A stretch of 64,000 bases of DNA, taken from the NCBI GenBank assembly GCA_903855945.1, contig CAIOAK010000177.1, forward strand, positions 64,086 through 128,085, written 5' to 3'. Of the stretch, positions 35,693-45,295 are shown piece after piece. The first letter of the stretch is position 1. Each line of letters opens with the position of its first letter. The DNA comes from an uncultured Anaeromyxobacter sp. (GTDB lineage Bacteria; Myxococcota; Myxococcia; Myxococcales; Anaeromyxobacteraceae). Position numbers and translations under genes: made by a program. Below the pieces are notes generated by a model. It searched no databases. It was not told the origin of the DNA and saw only the letters and a program-made list of their open reading frames with translations.

Positions 35693-36814
35693 TCAGAGCT
35701 TCACGGCGTAGAAGAAGACGGTGAGGATGGCGTCCATCACGATGACGAGGAGGATGCCCGAGACGACCGCTCGGGTGGTGGCGACGCCCACCGAGGAGGC
35801 GGTCCGGCCGGTCTTCATGCCGAAGTAGGTGCCGGAGAGGGCCACCACGGCGCCGAAGGCCGGGGCCTTGAGCAGCCCCACCATCACGTCGGACATGGCC
35901 ATCGATTCACGGGTCTGGGTGAGGTAGAGGGCTGGCGTGAGGTCGAGGAGGCCGACCGCCACCACGTACCCGCCCAGCATGCCGAAGACGTCCCCGTAGA
36001 GGACGAGCAAGGGCATCATCAGCATCATGGCGAGCACGCGCGGCGCGACCAGGAACTCCATGGGCGGGAAGTTCATGGTCTCGAGGGCGTCCACCTCCGA
36101 GTTGACCGTCATCGTGCCCAGGACGGCGGCGAAGGAGGCGCCGGTCCGGCCCGCCATGACGATGCCGGTCATGAGCGCGCCCGTCTCCCGCACCGTGCCC
36201 ACCCCCACCAGGTTGGCGACGAAGATCACGGCGTCGAACTGCTGGAGCTGGACCGCCCCCAGGAAGGCGAGCACCGCCCCCACCAGGAAGTTGATCACGG
36301 CCACGAGCGGCAGCGCCGCGCCTCCGGTCTGTTCGAGCAGGAGGTAGAAATCGGTCTTCTCGAAGTGGCCCCGGCCGATGAGGACGTCCTTCACCGCCAG
36401 TGACGCGCGCCCCACGAAGTCGAGCAGACCGAGGGAGTGGTCCCAGAAGTCGATCGCGGCGACGCCGACCCGCCTGGGGATCGTCGGGTGGGGCGGGGGA
36501 GGCGGAGTGGGGCGGCGGGGCCCGGCGGCCAGCGCGAGCAGGTGCTGCAGCCCGTGGGGCAGTCCGGTGGTGTCTACGGTGGCCGCCTCGCCCCGGGCCA
36601 CCTCGGAGACGAAGACCAGGTAGGCGACGAGGGACGAGTCCCAGTGACCCAGATCGACGGCCTGGAAGACCACGCGGGACGGGACCTCGTTCCGGAGATC
36701 CGTGACCGCTTCGCTCGAGGGCGGGATCGGGGCCTCGAGCGACCAGTCGCCCGAGACCCGGACCACGAAGGTGCCGTCGCCGTCGCGGTGGAGGGATGCG
36801 ACCGGAGCGCTCAA
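35693..36814 (-). CDS. mlaE: MlaE-like permease with N-terminal STAS-like domain
   Basis: 373 residues. Residues 1-110 are soluble and STAS-like (VVRVSGDWSLE, VVFQAVDLGHWDSSLVAYL); in E. coli the STAS protein MlaB is a separate gene, so here it is fused. After a Pro-rich linker, residues 125-373 are the MlaE permease domain (GALMTGIVMAGRTGASFAAVLGTM, LALVAPR-like region, and the C-terminal VVSGILLVIVMDAILTVFFY). The ATG overlaps the stop of the upstream ion-channel gene (ATGA). Confidence 0.9.
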   Translation of the reverse strand: MSAPVASLHRDGDGTFVVRVSGDWSLEAPIPPSSEAVTDLRNEVPSRVVFQAVDLGHWDSSLVAYLVFVSEVARGEAATVDTTGLPHGLQHLLALAAGPRRPTPPPPPHPTIPRRVGVAAIDFWDHSLGLLDFVGRASLAVKDVLIGRGHFEKTDFYLLLEQTGGAALPLVAVINFLVGAVLAFLGAVQLQQFDAVIFVANLVGVGTVRETGALMTGIVMAGRTGASFAAVLGTMTVNSEVDALETMNFPPMEFLVAPRVLAMMLMMPLLVLYGDVFGMLGGYVVAVGLLDLTPALYLTQTRESMAMSDVMVGLLKAPAFGAVVALSGTYFGMKTGRTASSVGVATTRAVVSGILLVIVMDAILTVFFYAVKL

Positions 36815-37467
36815 GATGCCTTCTCCTCGGCCCGCCGGCGGGCGTTCACGAACCGGGCGATGAGGACCGCGACGTAGAGTTGGCCGGTGAGGGCCTGCGC
36901 CATGGCGATGGCGCGGGTCACGGTGGTCCGGGGGAGGGCGTCACCGAACCCGACGCTCGTGAGCGTGGTGACGCTGAAATAGATGTAGTCGGCCGGCGTG
37001 CAGGAGCGTCCTTCCATGGTGAGGGAGCCGGGGTGGGCCACGTTCACTGCTTCGTACACGAAGGCGTACGTCGCGGCCACCAGCAGGTAGGCCAGGATGA
37101 CGTCGAGGAGCCGATCGGGGCCCGTGTCATCGCGGAATACGTCCATCAGGACGAGCGTGGCAAACATCCCCATGGCGATCGCCGAGAGGACTGCATCGGC
37201 GATCACGATCGTGTGCGAGGCGTCCACGAAGCGGAAGAACTGGATGGCGAAGGCGGCGGTCGAGATGGCGAGGACGAGCCTGCGCCCTTTTCCGCCCCCC
37301 GTGGCGGTCATGGCCACGAGCATCGTCACGGCGAATACCGTGTCGGCCAGCCGCAGGGGCATGAGTTCAAGCGTCAGGAAGACCGGGAGGATGAAGACGT
37401 CGAGCACCATCATCGCGAGCAGCGAGATGCGACCCGCGTGGGTACGAAGGAACGGCTCCCGTTTCAC
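36811..37467 (-). CDS. Potassium-channel-like membrane protein
   Basis: 218 residues from the GTG at 37465-37467; further upstream the frame runs through the antisense of the tRNA, so earlier starts are rejected. About six hydrophobic helices; the last two flank a pore loop with selectivity filter TLTSVGFGD, the K+ channel signature. There is no arginine-rich S4 voltage sensor and no cytoplasmic RCK domain, so it is an ungated or unusually gated channel. It is the first gene of the mla operon and is coupled to mlaE (ATGA), an unusual pairing. Confidence 0.82.
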   Translation of the reverse strand: MKREPFLRTHAGRISLLAMMVLDVFILPVFLTLELMPLRLADTVFAVTMLVAMTATGGGKGRRLVLAISTAAFAIQFFRFVDASHTIVIADAVLSAIAMGMFATLVLMDVFRDDTGPDRLLDVILAYLLVAATYAFVYEAVNVAHPGSLTMEGRSCTPADYIYFSVTTLTSVGFGDALPRTTVTRAIAMAQALTGQLYVAVLIARFVNARRRAEEKAS

Positions 37468-37583
37468 GGGGGATATCCTAGCGGAATCACGCGCCGCGTC
37501 ACCTTCGCAGACGCCTGGCGTGCGCATGCGCCGCCTTGCGGGTCCGGGCCGGTCGAGGTATCTGAGCGCATCGCGGAGTCCGG

Positions 37584-37660
37584 GGCCCCGTAGCTCAGGT
37601 GGATAGAGCGACGGTTTCCTAAACCGTAGGTCGCGTGTTCGAGTCACGCCGGGGTCACCA
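37584..37660 (+). tRNA. tRNA-Arg (anticodon CCT)
   Basis: 77 bases with a full cloverleaf. Acceptor arms GGCCCCG/CGGGGTC (one G-U pair), D stem GCTC/GAGC, anticodon stem ACGGT/ACCGT with loop TTCCTAA (anticodon CCT, reads AGG), T arm GCGTG-TTCGAGT-CACGC, discriminator A and encoded CCA at 37658-37660. It is followed by a weak GCCCC-TTT-GGGGC hairpin at 37716-37728 and an A/T-rich patch that may hold the next promoter. Confidence 0.97.
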
Positions 37661-37787
37661 TATGCCGGGGCCACGCTCCGGGTTTCGCAAGCTCCAGATC
37701 GGGGAACCGGGAAGGGCCCCTTTGGGGCTGTAAAATATAAATGTCATATCGTGTCGGTCAGGGCGTCAGTATGGGGTGGAGGTCAGC

Positions 37788-37901
37788 GTGCACAAGGTCA
37801 TCACCAAGGACAATCCCGAGCAGTGGCTCTGGACCTATCTCGCGGTCGTGGGGACGGGGCTCGCGGCGGCCACGATCCTGCTCACCAAGATCCTCTTCTG
37901 A
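37788..37901 (+). CDS. Small membrane protein, 37 residues
   Basis: GTG start with a strong ribosome-binding site: GGAGG at 37778-37782, five bases before the start. The product begins with a polar head (VHKVITKDNPEQWLW) and continues as one hydrophobic helix (TYLAVVGTGLAAATILLTKI), ending LF. It lies alone between the tRNA and the cca gene, downstream of an A/T-rich patch (TAAAATATAAATG at 37731-37743) that may carry its promoter. Not recognised; the size recalls assembly subunits of respiratory complexes, but that is only a guess. Confidence 0.7.
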   Translation: MHKVITKDNPEQWLWTYLAVVGTGLAAATILLTKILF

Positions 37902-37931
37902 GGTCTCGCGGGAGCGGTAGAGTCGCTCCCG

Positions 37932-39299
37932 ATGACATCCCCCCATCCCCGCCTCGCACCCCGGCACGTCCCCCGGGCGGTGAAGGACGTCCTCCGCCGC
38001 CTCGGCGAGGCCGGCCACCGCTCCTGGCTCGTGGGCGGCGTGGTGCGGGACCTGCTCCTCGACCGCGTCCGGCACGATCCGGGCGAGTTCGACGTCGCGA
38101 CCCCGGCGACCCCGGCGCAGGTCCAGGCCCTCTTCCGGAAGGTGGTCCCGACCGGCATCGACCACGGGACCGTCACCGTCGTGGAGGAGGGTGCGCGGGT
38201 CGAGGTGACCACCTTCCGCGGGGAGGGGGACTACGTCGACGGGCGCCGCCCGAGCCAGGTCACCTTTCACGGCGACCTGGAGGCCGACCTCTCCCGGCGC
38301 GACTTCACGGTGAACGCGATGGCCTGGGACCCGCTGGCCGGAGAGCTTCGCGATCCGTTCGGCGGCCGGCGCGACCTTTCCCGAAAGTCCCTGCGCGCGG
38401 TGGGGGACGCCCGGGCCCGATTCTCCGAGGACGGGCTCCGTCCGCTCCGCGGCGCACGGTTCGTCGCCCAGCTCGGATTCCGCCTGGCGCCGGCCACGCG
38501 CGCGGCCATCCCGGAGGCGCTCCCGGTCGTGGCGCGCGTCTCCCGCGAGCGGGTCGCCGAGGAGCTCTCCCGACTGCTCACCGGTCCTCACGCCGGAGAT
38601 GGGCTCCGCGTGCTCCACTCCACCGGACTCCTCGCCGTGGTGCTCCCTCGACTCGCCGCGCTGCCCGCGCCGCGGGTCCGGCACGCGCTCGCCGTGGCCT
38701 CCGAGCCGTTCGCCCCCTGCAAGCGTGCCGTCGCGGGCGACGAACGGGAGACGTGTCGGCTGCTCCGTTTGTCGGCGCTCCTCCACGTCCTGCCCGCAGA
38801 CGAGGCCCGGCAGGAGGTGGTGAACCTGCGCCTGCCCAGCCGGCTGGCCGCGGGGGTCGCAGCCCTGTCGGAGGGCGGATGCGGACTCGCGGGGGGCGCG
38901 CATGTGGCCGGCGACGACGCCGCCGGGGCGCGCCGCTGGATGTCCGCGGTGGGGCGGGAGCGGATCTCCCCCTTCCTCGACCTCTGGGAGGCGGATGCGC
39001 GCCACCAGGGAGTTTCGTCCGCAGAACGGGGCCAGGAGGTCCGGAGGCTGCGCGCCAGGGTCCGCGGCGCGCTTCGCGTCGAGGCGCCGCTCGCCGTCTC
39101 CGACCTGGCGCTGGGTGGCGACGACGTGAAGGCGCTCCTCCCGGGGGTGACGGGCCGGCAGGTGGGCGAGGCGCTGCGGATGCTGCTCGCCGACGTCCTG
39201 GAGGATCCCGAGCGCAACACGAAGGCGCATCTTTCCGGCCTGTTGCGCGCGTGGTGGGCGGCGGTCGGCTGCCCTCCGGACGGAACCACCTCGGCTTGA
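37932..39299 (+). CDS. cca: CCA tRNA nucleotidyltransferase / poly(A) polymerase family protein
   Basis: 455 residues. Class II nucleotidyltransferase: SWLVGGVVRDLLLDR, catalytic acids in the EFDVATPA segment, then DLEADLSRRDFTVNAMAWD, DPFGGRRDL, and the EDGLRPLRGARFVAQLGF motif. The C-terminal half is a helical body with HD-like remnants and a hydrophilic tail. It adds or repairs the 3' CCA of tRNAs. The preceding tRNA-Arg has an encoded CCA, so repair may be the main role. The D-x-D pair expected after GGxVRD is less obvious here (EFDVAT), so poly(A) polymerase cannot be excluded. Confidence 0.86.
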   Translation: MTSPHPRLAPRHVPRAVKDVLRRLGEAGHRSWLVGGVVRDLLLDRVRHDPGEFDVATPATPAQVQALFRKVVPTGIDHGTVTVVEEGARVEVTTFRGEGDYVDGRRPSQVTFHGDLEADLSRRDFTVNAMAWDPLAGELRDPFGGRRDLSRKSLRAVGDARARFSEDGLRPLRGARFVAQLGFRLAPATRAAIPEALPVVARVSRERVAEELSRLLTGPHAGDGLRVLHSTGLLAVVLPRLAALPAPRVRHALAVASEPFAPCKRAVAGDERETCRLLRLSALLHVLPADEARQEVVNLRLPSRLAAGVAALSEGGCGLAGGAHVAGDDAAGARRWMSAVGRERISPFLDLWEADARHQGVSSAERGQEVRRLRARVRGALRVEAPLAVSDLALGGDDVKALLPGVTGRQVGEALRMLLADVLEDPERNTKAHLSGLLRAWWAAVGCPPDGTTSA

Positions 39300-39369
39300 C
39301 CCGGCGCGTCTTTTTTTGGGAGCCCTCCTTCCGCAGCGGGACTATCATCCCCTCGCCCTTCAGGCCCCC

Positions 39370-40584
39370 ATGCTCCAGAGAATCCTCTTCATCGAGAGCG
39401 ATGCCCCATTCCGCGCGCGCCTGAAGCGCGTGCTCGAGGGGGAGGGGTTCGCGGTGGACGAGGCTCCGTCGGGGATGTCCGGCATCCACCGGGCGCTCAC
39501 GCTGCCTCCGCAGCTCGTCATCGCCCACGTCCACCTTCCCGACATCGACGGCGTCGAGGTGGTGAGCCGGCTCAAGCAGGAGAGGTCGCTCTCCGGCATC
39601 CCCTTCCTGGCGCTCGGCGATCGGGACGACGAGCACGACCTCGCCCTGGCGGCCGGGGCGGATGCCTTCCTCGCCGCTCCCTTCGATGAGGCGCGCGTCG
39701 TCGCCGCCGTGCGGAGCGCGCTCTCCGGGCAGAGGGAGAGCCTCCCCGAATCGGGGGAACGAGCCGGTCTCAAGGCGCTCTCCTCGGCCATGGTCGGCCA
39801 CCTGGAGCGGGCGCTCGAGGACGCGCAGGAGTGGGAGCAGCGCTGCCTGGAGCGCGACCGGCTGGGCGGCCTCTTCATCGGCAACCTGGCGCACGAGCTC
39901 CGGACCGCGCTCACGCCCATCGCCGGCTACCTCAAGATCCTCTCCTCCGACAAGCTGGGCCCGCTCTCCGCGCAGCAGCAGCGGATCCTGGAGTCGATCC
40001 AGGGTGCCACCGGCCGGCTCACCCGCGTCGTCGAGAACCTCTCCGACTTCGCGACACTCCGCAGCGCCGACGCGGCCCTCTTCCCCGCGCAGGTCGATCC
40101 GGACCTCCTCGCCGACGAGGTGGTGGCCGATCTCCGCCCCGCCATCCGAGAGGCGCGCCTCCACGTGACGGTCCAGAAGTCGGGTGGCGGTTCCTTCCTC
40201 GCCGACCCGCGCAAGCTGCGCCAGGCGCTCGCCAACGTGGTGGGCAACGCCGTGAAGTTCTCCGCGCACGGCGGCGAGGTGCTGGTGGAGGTGCTGCGCG
40301 ACGCCCGGTCCGTCCGCTTCGTGGTCTGCGACCAGGGGCCGGGCATCCCGCCACAGGACCAGAAGCACCTCTTCGAGCCCTTCTTCCACGCCGCCGGCAA
40401 GGACGACCGTGCCAAGCACCCGGGGAGCGGTCTCGGGCTTCCGGTGGCGAGCCGGATCGTCGAGGCCCACGGGGGCAGCATCACGGTGGAGAGCCCGCCA
40501 CGCGTCCAGTCCGAGCTGGTCCGACGCCACTTCACCGGTTCCAAGTTCGTCCTCGAGATCCCCCTCCCGGTCCCCGCGGGATAG
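39370..40584 (+). CDS. Hybrid histidine kinase with degenerate N-terminal receiver
   Basis: 404 residues from ATG 39370. Residues 1-125 have a receiver fold but lack the chemistry: H53 replaces the phospho-acceptor Asp ([10 protein letters not shown] aligned with LDVMLPDMDG), Gly replaces the switch Thr ([10 protein letters not shown]) and Ala replaces the conserved Lys (FLAAPFD). Residues about 170-400 are an intact kinase: H-box [14 protein letters not shown]-box [11 protein letters not shown]1 [10 protein letters not shown]2 [18 protein letters not shown]. The receiver is therefore probably a ligand- or partner-binding pseudo-receiver that controls the kinase. mnmA begins four bases after its stop. 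No partner regulator is adjacent. Confidence 0.87.
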   Translation: MLQRILFIESDAPFRARLKRVLEGEGFAVDEAPSGMSGIHRALTLPPQLVIAHVHLPDIDGVEVVSRLKQERSLSGIPFLALGDRDDEHDLALAAGADAFLAAPFDEARVVAAVRSALSGQRESLPESGERAGLKALSSAMVGHLERALEDAQEWEQRCLERDRLGGLFIGNLAHELRTALTPIAGYLKILSSDKLGPLSAQQQRILESIQGATGRLTRVVENLSDFATLRSADAALFPAQVDPDLLADEVVADLRPAIREARLHVTVQKSGGGSFLADPRKLRQALANVVGNAVKFSAHGGEVLVEVLRDARSVRFVVCDQGPGIPPQDQKHLFEPFFHAAGKDDRAKHPGSGLGLPVASRIVEAHGGSITVESPPRVQSELVRRHFTGSKFVLEIPLPVPAG

Positions 40585-40588
40585 CGTC

Positions 40589-41644
40589 GTGCGCGTCCTC
40601 GTGGCCATGTCCGGCGGCGTCGATTCCTCGGCCGCCGCGGCCCTCCTCGTCGAGCAGGGGCACGAGGTGGTGGGCGTGTCGATGCGGGTGCACGACTTCT
40701 CCGACCGCGCCCGGGGTCGGTCCTGCTGCGCCCCGGACGACCTGGAGGACGCGCGCGGCGTGGCCCGGCGGCTCCGGATCCCGTTCTTCGTGGCCAACGT
40801 GGAGGAGGAGTTCGGGCGGCGCGTGGTCGACCGGTTCGTGGAGGACTACCTGTCCGGCCTCACGCCCAACCCGTGCGTGGCCTGCAACGTGGAGGTGAAG
40901 TTCGACTGGCTGCTCCGGCGCGCCCGGGGCATGGGGGCGAAGCTCGCCACCGGTCACTACGCCCGGATCGAGCGGCGCGGGGAACGGTTCGCGCTCCTCG
41001 CCGGCGCCGACCCGGCGAAGGATCAGAGCTACTTCCTGCACGGGCTCGGGCAGGCGGAACTCGGCGACGTCCTCTTCCCGGTGGGGCACCTCCCCAAGGC
41101 CGAGGTCCGCGCGCTGGCCTCGAGGGCCGGTCTCTCCACCGCCGGCAAGGCCGAGTCGCAGGAGATCTGCTTCGTCACCGACGGCGACGCGGCCCGGTTC
41201 GTGGAACTGCGTCGTCCGGGCGCGGCCCGACCCGGCGACGTGGTGGACGGGTCGGGACGGACGCTCGGCCGGCACGGCGGGATCCACCGCTTCACCGTCG
41301 GTCAGCGCCGCGGCCTGGGGGTGGCCACGGGCGCTCCGGCCTACGTGGTGCGCATCGACCCGGTGGAGGCACGCGTCGTGGTGGGCTCTCCCGAGGAGGC
41401 CTCGACCGACCGGTTCGGAGTGGAGGAGGTGCGCTGGACTGCGGAGGCGCCCGGGGACCGATATTCACTACTAGTGAAGGTTCGCCACCGGCATGCGGGG
41501 GAGCCCGGGCTCCTGCAGGCCCTTCCGGGCGGACGGGTCGAGGTGCGACTTCGAAACCCGGTGCGCGGGGTCGCGCCGGGCCAGTCGGCGGTCTTCTACG
41601 ACGGGGACGAGGTGGTGGGCGGTGGACGGATCGCGGCCGGATAA
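40589..41644 (+). CDS. mnmA: tRNA-specific 2-thiouridylase MnmA
   Basis: 351 residues from the GTG at 40589. PP-loop ATPase [25 protein letters not shown] with the catalytic Cys, [15 protein letters not shown], and the second catalytic Cys in [17 protein letters not shown] and the C-terminal beta domain complete the family pattern. It thiolates U34 of Lys, Glu and Gln tRNAs. It is followed by another tRNA-modifying gene (mtaB). A perfect TTCACTA-C-TAGTGAA palindrome lies near the 3' end. Confidence 0.94.
   Translation: MRVLVAMSGGVDSSAAAALLVEQGHEVVGVSMRVHDFSDRARGRSCCAPDDLEDARGVARRLRIPFFVANVEEEFGRRVVDRFVEDYLSGLTPNPCVACNVEVKFDWLLRRARGMGAKLATGHYARIERRGERFALLAGADPAKDQSYFLHGLGQAELGDVLFPVGHLPKAEVRALASRAGLSTAGKAESQEICFVTDGDAARFVELRRPGAARPGDVVDGSGRTLGRHGGIHRFTVGQRRGLGVATGAPAYVVRIDPVEARVVVGSPEEASTDRFGVEEVRWTAEAPGDRYSLLVKVRHRHAGEPGLLQALPGGRVEVRLRNPVRGVAPGQSAVFYDGDEVVGGGRIAAG
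41464..41478. other. TTCACTA-C-TAGTGAA palindrome, copy 3 (inside mnmA)
   Basis: Perfect 7+1+7 palindrome read as TCA CTA CTA GTG AAG (S-L-L-V-K), preceded by TAT. TCA and CTA are very rare in this gene. The same 15-mer and codon phase occur in the coding strand of fdoG, an unrelated protein. Confidence 0.6.
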
Positions 41645-42938
41645 GGTGGCCCTCGTGACGCTGGGCTGCCGGGTCGGGCGGGCCGACGCCGGTTCGGTCG
41701 CCGGCGGGCTCCCTCCCGGATTCCTCCCCGCGGCCGTCGGGGAACGGGCCGACTGGGTGGTCGTCTCCACCTGCTCGGTCACCGCCGACGCGGCAGCCTC
41801 CTCCCGGCAGGCGGTTCGCCGGGCCGCCCGCGACCACCCCGGCGCACGGATCGTGGTGGCCGGGTGCCACGCCGCGCAAGAGGGGTCCCTGCTCGCCTCC
41901 TTGCCCGGGGTCGCCGCGGTGGTGGAGCCGCGGGACCACCCTGCGCTTCCGGGGCTGCTCTCAGGGCTTCGGGGGGGAGCTGCGTCGGAGGCCGCGCTCT
42001 CGGCGGCCCGGCGCGCAGCGCCCCCGTGGGACGCCGCTCCCGAGCCCGGTGCAGGGCCGGCCCGGCCGGTACTCAAGGTCCAGGACGGCTGCGACGATGC
42101 CTGCGCCTACTGCGCCGTCCCGCTCGCCCGGGGCGCCTCCCGATCGCTCCCGCTCGACGCCTGCCTCTCGCGCCTGGCGACCCTCGGAGGCGGGTCCCCC
42201 GAGGTGGTGCTCTCCGGAGTCCACCTGGGAGCGTGGGGGCGCGATCTCCGGCCGGCGTCCAGCCTGGCCGGCCTGCTCCGGGCGGCTGCGGCGGCCCGGA
42301 CGGTGCGGCGGATCCGGCTCTCGTCGGTGGAGCCCAGCGAACTGCCGCTCGACCTGCTCTCGGAGGAGGCGGGCGGGATCCTGTGCGATCACTTCCACCT
42401 CCCGCTCCAGAGCGGTTCCGACCGGATCCTCGCCGCCATGGGGCGCTCCTGCTCCGCCGGGGCCTTCTCCCGGGTCGTGGAGGCGCTCTCCCGGGCGCGC
42501 CCCGCTGCCGCCATCGGCGTGGACATCATGGCCGGATTTCCGGGGGAGACCGAGGCGGACCACCGCGCCACGATGTCGCTCCTCGCGTCGCTGCCGATCG
42601 CCTACTTCCACGCGTTCTCCTTCTCGCCGCGCCCGGGGACGCGGGCCTGGGCGATGAAGGACGTTCCGCGCCCCGGGGATGCCGCGCGACGCGCAGCCGA
42701 GATCCGGGAGCTCTCCAGGCTGCGCTGGGCATCCTTCCTCGGCGCACTCTCCGGACGGGTGCTGGAGGTGGTGGTCGAGCGGGTCGAGGGCGCCCGCGCC
42801 CGGGGCACCGCGAGCCAGCGGGCCGTGGTGAACTTCCCGGCGGGATCCTCCCGGCGAGGGGAACTCGTCCGGGTTCGCGCCGGAGATCCGGGGGTCGAGC
42901 TGGATCGCGGAGTTGCCGAGGCCCCGGGGTCGGCGTAG
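41622..42938 (+). CDS. mtaB: tRNA threonylcarbamoyladenosine methylthiotransferase MtaB-like
   Basis: 438 residues from GTG 41622 (alternative GTG 41646, nearer the conserved start KVALVTLGC). Radical SAM methylthiotransferase with the three N-terminal cluster cysteines ([18 protein letters not shown]), the radical SAM motif [22 protein letters not shown] and a short TRAM-like C-terminus. It adds the ms2 group to t6A37. The usual NQxD after the first Cys is GRAD here. The start lies inside the mnmA end; kamD begins nine bases after its stop. Confidence 0.88.
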   Translation: MDGSRPDKVALVTLGCRVGRADAGSVAGGLPPGFLPAAVGERADWVVVSTCSVTADAAASSRQAVRRAARDHPGARIVVAGCHAAQEGSLLASLPGVAAVVEPRDHPALPGLLSGLRGGAASEAALSAARRAAPPWDAAPEPGAGPARPVLKVQDGCDDACAYCAVPLARGASRSLPLDACLSRLATLGGGSPEVVLSGVHLGAWGRDLRPASSLAGLLRAAAAARTVRRIRLSSVEPSELPLDLLSEEAGGILCDHFHLPLQSGSDRILAAMGRSCSAGAFSRVVEALSRARPAAAIGVDIMAGFPGETEADHRATMSLLASLPIAYFHAFSFSPRPGTRAWAMKDVPRPGDAARRAAEIRELSRLRWASFLGALSGRVLEVVVERVEGARARGTASQRAVVNFPAGSSRRGELVRVRAGDPGVELDRGVAEAPGSA

Positions 42939-42947
42939 GACTCCGAT

Positions 42948-44522
42948 ATGCGACTTCCCGACGGGCGCGAGGTGCCGGACCTGCACGTCGCCCCGGACGT
43001 CGCGGCCCGGTGCCGCGAGCTGGCGCACCGGGTGACCGGCGAGGTGATGTCCTTCGTCGATCGGCACACCACGGTCTCGATCGAGCGCACCGTCCTCCGG
43101 CAGCTCGGGTTCCACGACGCGGGACCGCGCGGGATCCCGCTGGTGAACCTCATGGTGGACGCGCTCCAGGAGCGCGGGCTCCTGGGGATGGGTGCGGCCT
43201 GGTGGTACGGATGGGCGCTTCGTCAGGGTGCGAGCGATCCCTTGCAGGTGGTCGAGCGCATCACCGCCCTCCCGCGCGACCCGGCGCCGCTCCCGGAGGG
43301 GGAGGCGGCCCGGCTGCGCGACGAGGTCCGGGCCGAGGTCCGGGCCTCCGCGGAGGATCTGCGCCGCCGCATCGAGCGGAGGGATGCGCTCCGGATCGAG
43401 CTCGGCATGGGCCCTCGGCCCCACCGCTACCTCATCGTCGCCACCGGCAACATCCACGACGACGTGGAGCAGGCCCGGGCCGCGGCGCAGGCGGGGGCCG
43501 ACGTGATCGCCGTGATCCGGAGCACCGCCCAGTCGCTCCTCGACTACGTGCCGCACGGCGCCACCACCGAGGGCTACGGCGGAACCTACGCGACCCAGGA
43601 GAACTTCCGGATCATGCGGGAGGCGCTCGACGACCAGTCGCGCAAGCTGGGGCGCTACGTCATGCTCACGAACTACGCGTCGGGGCTCTGCATGGGCGAG
43701 ATCGCCTACGCCGCCTCCTGGGAGCGGCTCGACATGCTCCTGAACGACGCGATGTACGGGATCCTCTTCCGCGACATCAACATGAAGCGGACCCTCTGCG
43801 ACCAGCACTTCTCCCGGCGCATCACCGCCTTCGCCGACGTGATCATCAACACCGGCGAGGACAACTACATCACCACCGCCGACGCCGACGAGGCGGCCCA
43901 CACCGTCATCGCGAGCCAGTTCGTGAACGAGTCCTTCGCCCATCGGGCCGGGCTCCCCGACCGGCTCATCGGGCTCGGGCACAGCTTCGAGATCGATCCG
44001 TCCCGGGAGGACACCATCGCCCGGGAGATGGCCCAGGCGCTGCTCGTCCGGACGCTCTTCCCGGAGGCCCCCGTGAAGTACATGCCCCCCACGAAGCACA
44101 AGACCGGGGACATCTTCTTCAGCCACGCCTACGACGTGATGGCCGACGTGGTGGGGCAGGTGACCGGGCAGTCGATCCAGCTCCTCGGCATGATGACCGA
44201 GGCGATGCACAACCCCTTGCTCATGGACCGCTTCGTGGCACTCCAGGCCTCGAGCTACGTGTCCCGCGCCTGGCGCTCCATGGGCGGGGAGCTCCAGTTC
44301 CGTCCGGGCGGCCTCGTCGAGCGTCGCGCCGCGGAGACGCTCGGCCGGGCGCTCGGCCTCCTCGAGGAGGTGGCGCAGGAGGGGCTCTTCGCCGCCATCG
44401 GCAAGGGGCGGTTCGGGGACGTGTCGCGCCGGGAGGATGGCGGGAAAGGTCTCGGTGGGGTGGTGGAGCGGGCGCCCGGCTACTTCAATCCCTTCCTCGA
44501 CCTGCTGGAGGGGCGGCCGTGA
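42948..44522 (+). CDS. kamD: Lysine 5,6-aminomutase alpha subunit
   Basis: 524 residues. Match to the adenosylcobalamin- and PLP-dependent aminomutase that moves the terminal amino group of beta-lysine (or D-lysine) to carbon 5. Seen: DRHTTVSIERTVLRQLG near the start, ATGNIHDDVEQARAAAQAGAD, GYGGTYATQENFRIMREAL, MLTNYASGLCMGEIAYAA and PPTKHKTGDIFFSHAYD, all typical of KamD. The length is as in clostridial KamD (516). The first gene of kamD-kamE-kal-kce; GTGA overlap with kamE. Ornithine 4,5-aminomutase is a relative but has a different gene layout. Confidence 0.93.
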   Translation: MRLPDGREVPDLHVAPDVAARCRELAHRVTGEVMSFVDRHTTVSIERTVLRQLGFHDAGPRGIPLVNLMVDALQERGLLGMGAAWWYGWALRQGASDPLQVVERITALPRDPAPLPEGEAARLRDEVRAEVRASAEDLRRRIERRDALRIELGMGPRPHRYLIVATGNIHDDVEQARAAAQAGADVIAVIRSTAQSLLDYVPHGATTEGYGGTYATQENFRIMREALDDQSRKLGRYVMLTNYASGLCMGEIAYAASWERLDMLLNDAMYGILFRDINMKRTLCDQHFSRRITAFADVIINTGEDNYITTADADEAAHTVIASQFVNESFAHRAGLPDRLIGLGHSFEIDPSREDTIAREMAQALLVRTLFPEAPVKYMPPTKHKTGDIFFSHAYDVMADVVGQVTGQSIQLLGMMTEAMHNPLLMDRFVALQASSYVSRAWRSMGGELQFRPGGLVERRAAETLGRALGLLEEVAQEGLFAAIGKGRFGDVSRREDGGKGLGGVVERAPGYFNPFLDLLEGRP

Positions 44523-45295
44523 CGCCGGAGCGCACGCCGGAGCTGGTCCGGCCCTACGGCGACCGGAGGGACGACGGCGTGGTGCAGCTCTCCTTCGTGC
44601 TGCCGGTGACTCCCGGGGAGAGGGCGCGCGAGGCGGCCACCCGGATCGCCCAGAAGATGGGGCTCTCCGGCGTGCTCGTGGCCTCGATGGAGGCGGCCGC
44701 CGAGGGCTACACCTTCTTCGTCCTCTACGGGCGCACCGACGCGGCGGTGGACGTCGCCGCCATCGAGGTGCCCGAGGTGAAGGTGCGCAAGCGGGGCTTC
44801 GACGAGCTGAACGCGCTCGCGTCCCGTTCGCTCGGGCGGCGCATCGTGGTCCTGGGCGCCTGCACCGGCACCGACGCCCATGCGGTGGGCATCGACGCCA
44901 TCATGAACATGAAGGGCTTCGCCGGGGACTACGGCCTGGAGCGCTATCCGGCCCTCGACGCGCGGAACCTGGGTTCGCAGGTGGAGAACGGGGCGCTGGC
45001 CCGGGCCTGCCGGGACGCGTCGGCCGACGCCGTTCTCGTCTCGCAGGTGGTGACCCAGCGGGACGTCCACAAGGAGAATGCCCGGGCCTTCCTTCTCGAG
45101 CTCGAGAAGCTCGGCATCCGCGATCGGATCGTGGCGGTGCTGGGCGGTCCGCGCATCGACCACCGGCTCGCGCTGGAGCTCGGGTACGACGCAGGGTTCG
45201 GTCCGGGAACCCGGCCGTCCGACGTGGCCAACTACATCGTGGGGCGCGTGCTGGAGCGCGAGGGCAAGAGCCCCCGGGAGGCGAGCGATGGCTGA
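44519..45295 (+). CDS. kamE: Lysine 5,6-aminomutase beta subunit
   Basis: 258 residues from GTG 44519. Cobalamin-binding motif D119-A-H121-x2-G124 (base-off/His-on B12) followed by K132 in MNMKGFAG, which aligns with the PLP-binding Lys144 of clostridial KamE. The Rossmann-like B12 domain continues ([36 protein letters not shown]). The N-terminal dimerisation part is present. It overlaps kamD (GTGA) and the kal start. Confidence 0.94.
   Translation: MTPERTPELVRPYGDRRDDGVVQLSFVLPVTPGERAREAATRIAQKMGLSGVLVASMEAAAEGYTFFVLYGRTDAAVDVAAIEVPEVKVRKRGFDELNALASRSLGRRIVVLGACTGTDAHAVGIDAIMNMKGFAGDYGLERYPALDARNLGSQVENGALARACRDASADAVLVSQVVTQRDVHKENARAFLLELEKLGIRDRIVAVLGGPRIDHRLALELGYDAGFGPGTRPSDVANYIVGRVLEREGKSPREASDG

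Noticed and set aside
36390-36404. TTCACCGCCAGTGAC as a further copy of the palindrome
   Set aside because: Two mismatches break the symmetry (T6 and the last A), and the codons are ordinary for mlaE. Not counted.
37468-37674. N-terminal extension of the channel protein containing GDPGVTRTRDLRF
   Set aside because: This is the antisense translation of tRNA-Arg, a well-known false protein; the supported GTG start is at 37467.
37716-37728. Strong terminator after the tRNA
   Set aside because: The GCCCC-TTT-GGGGC hairpin is only five base pairs and no T-run follows, so it is mentioned in the tRNA entry but not listed.
38303-38313. TTCAC-G-GTGAA in cca
   Set aside because: The half-sites match but the spacer is one base instead of five, so a dimer of the same geometry would not fit.
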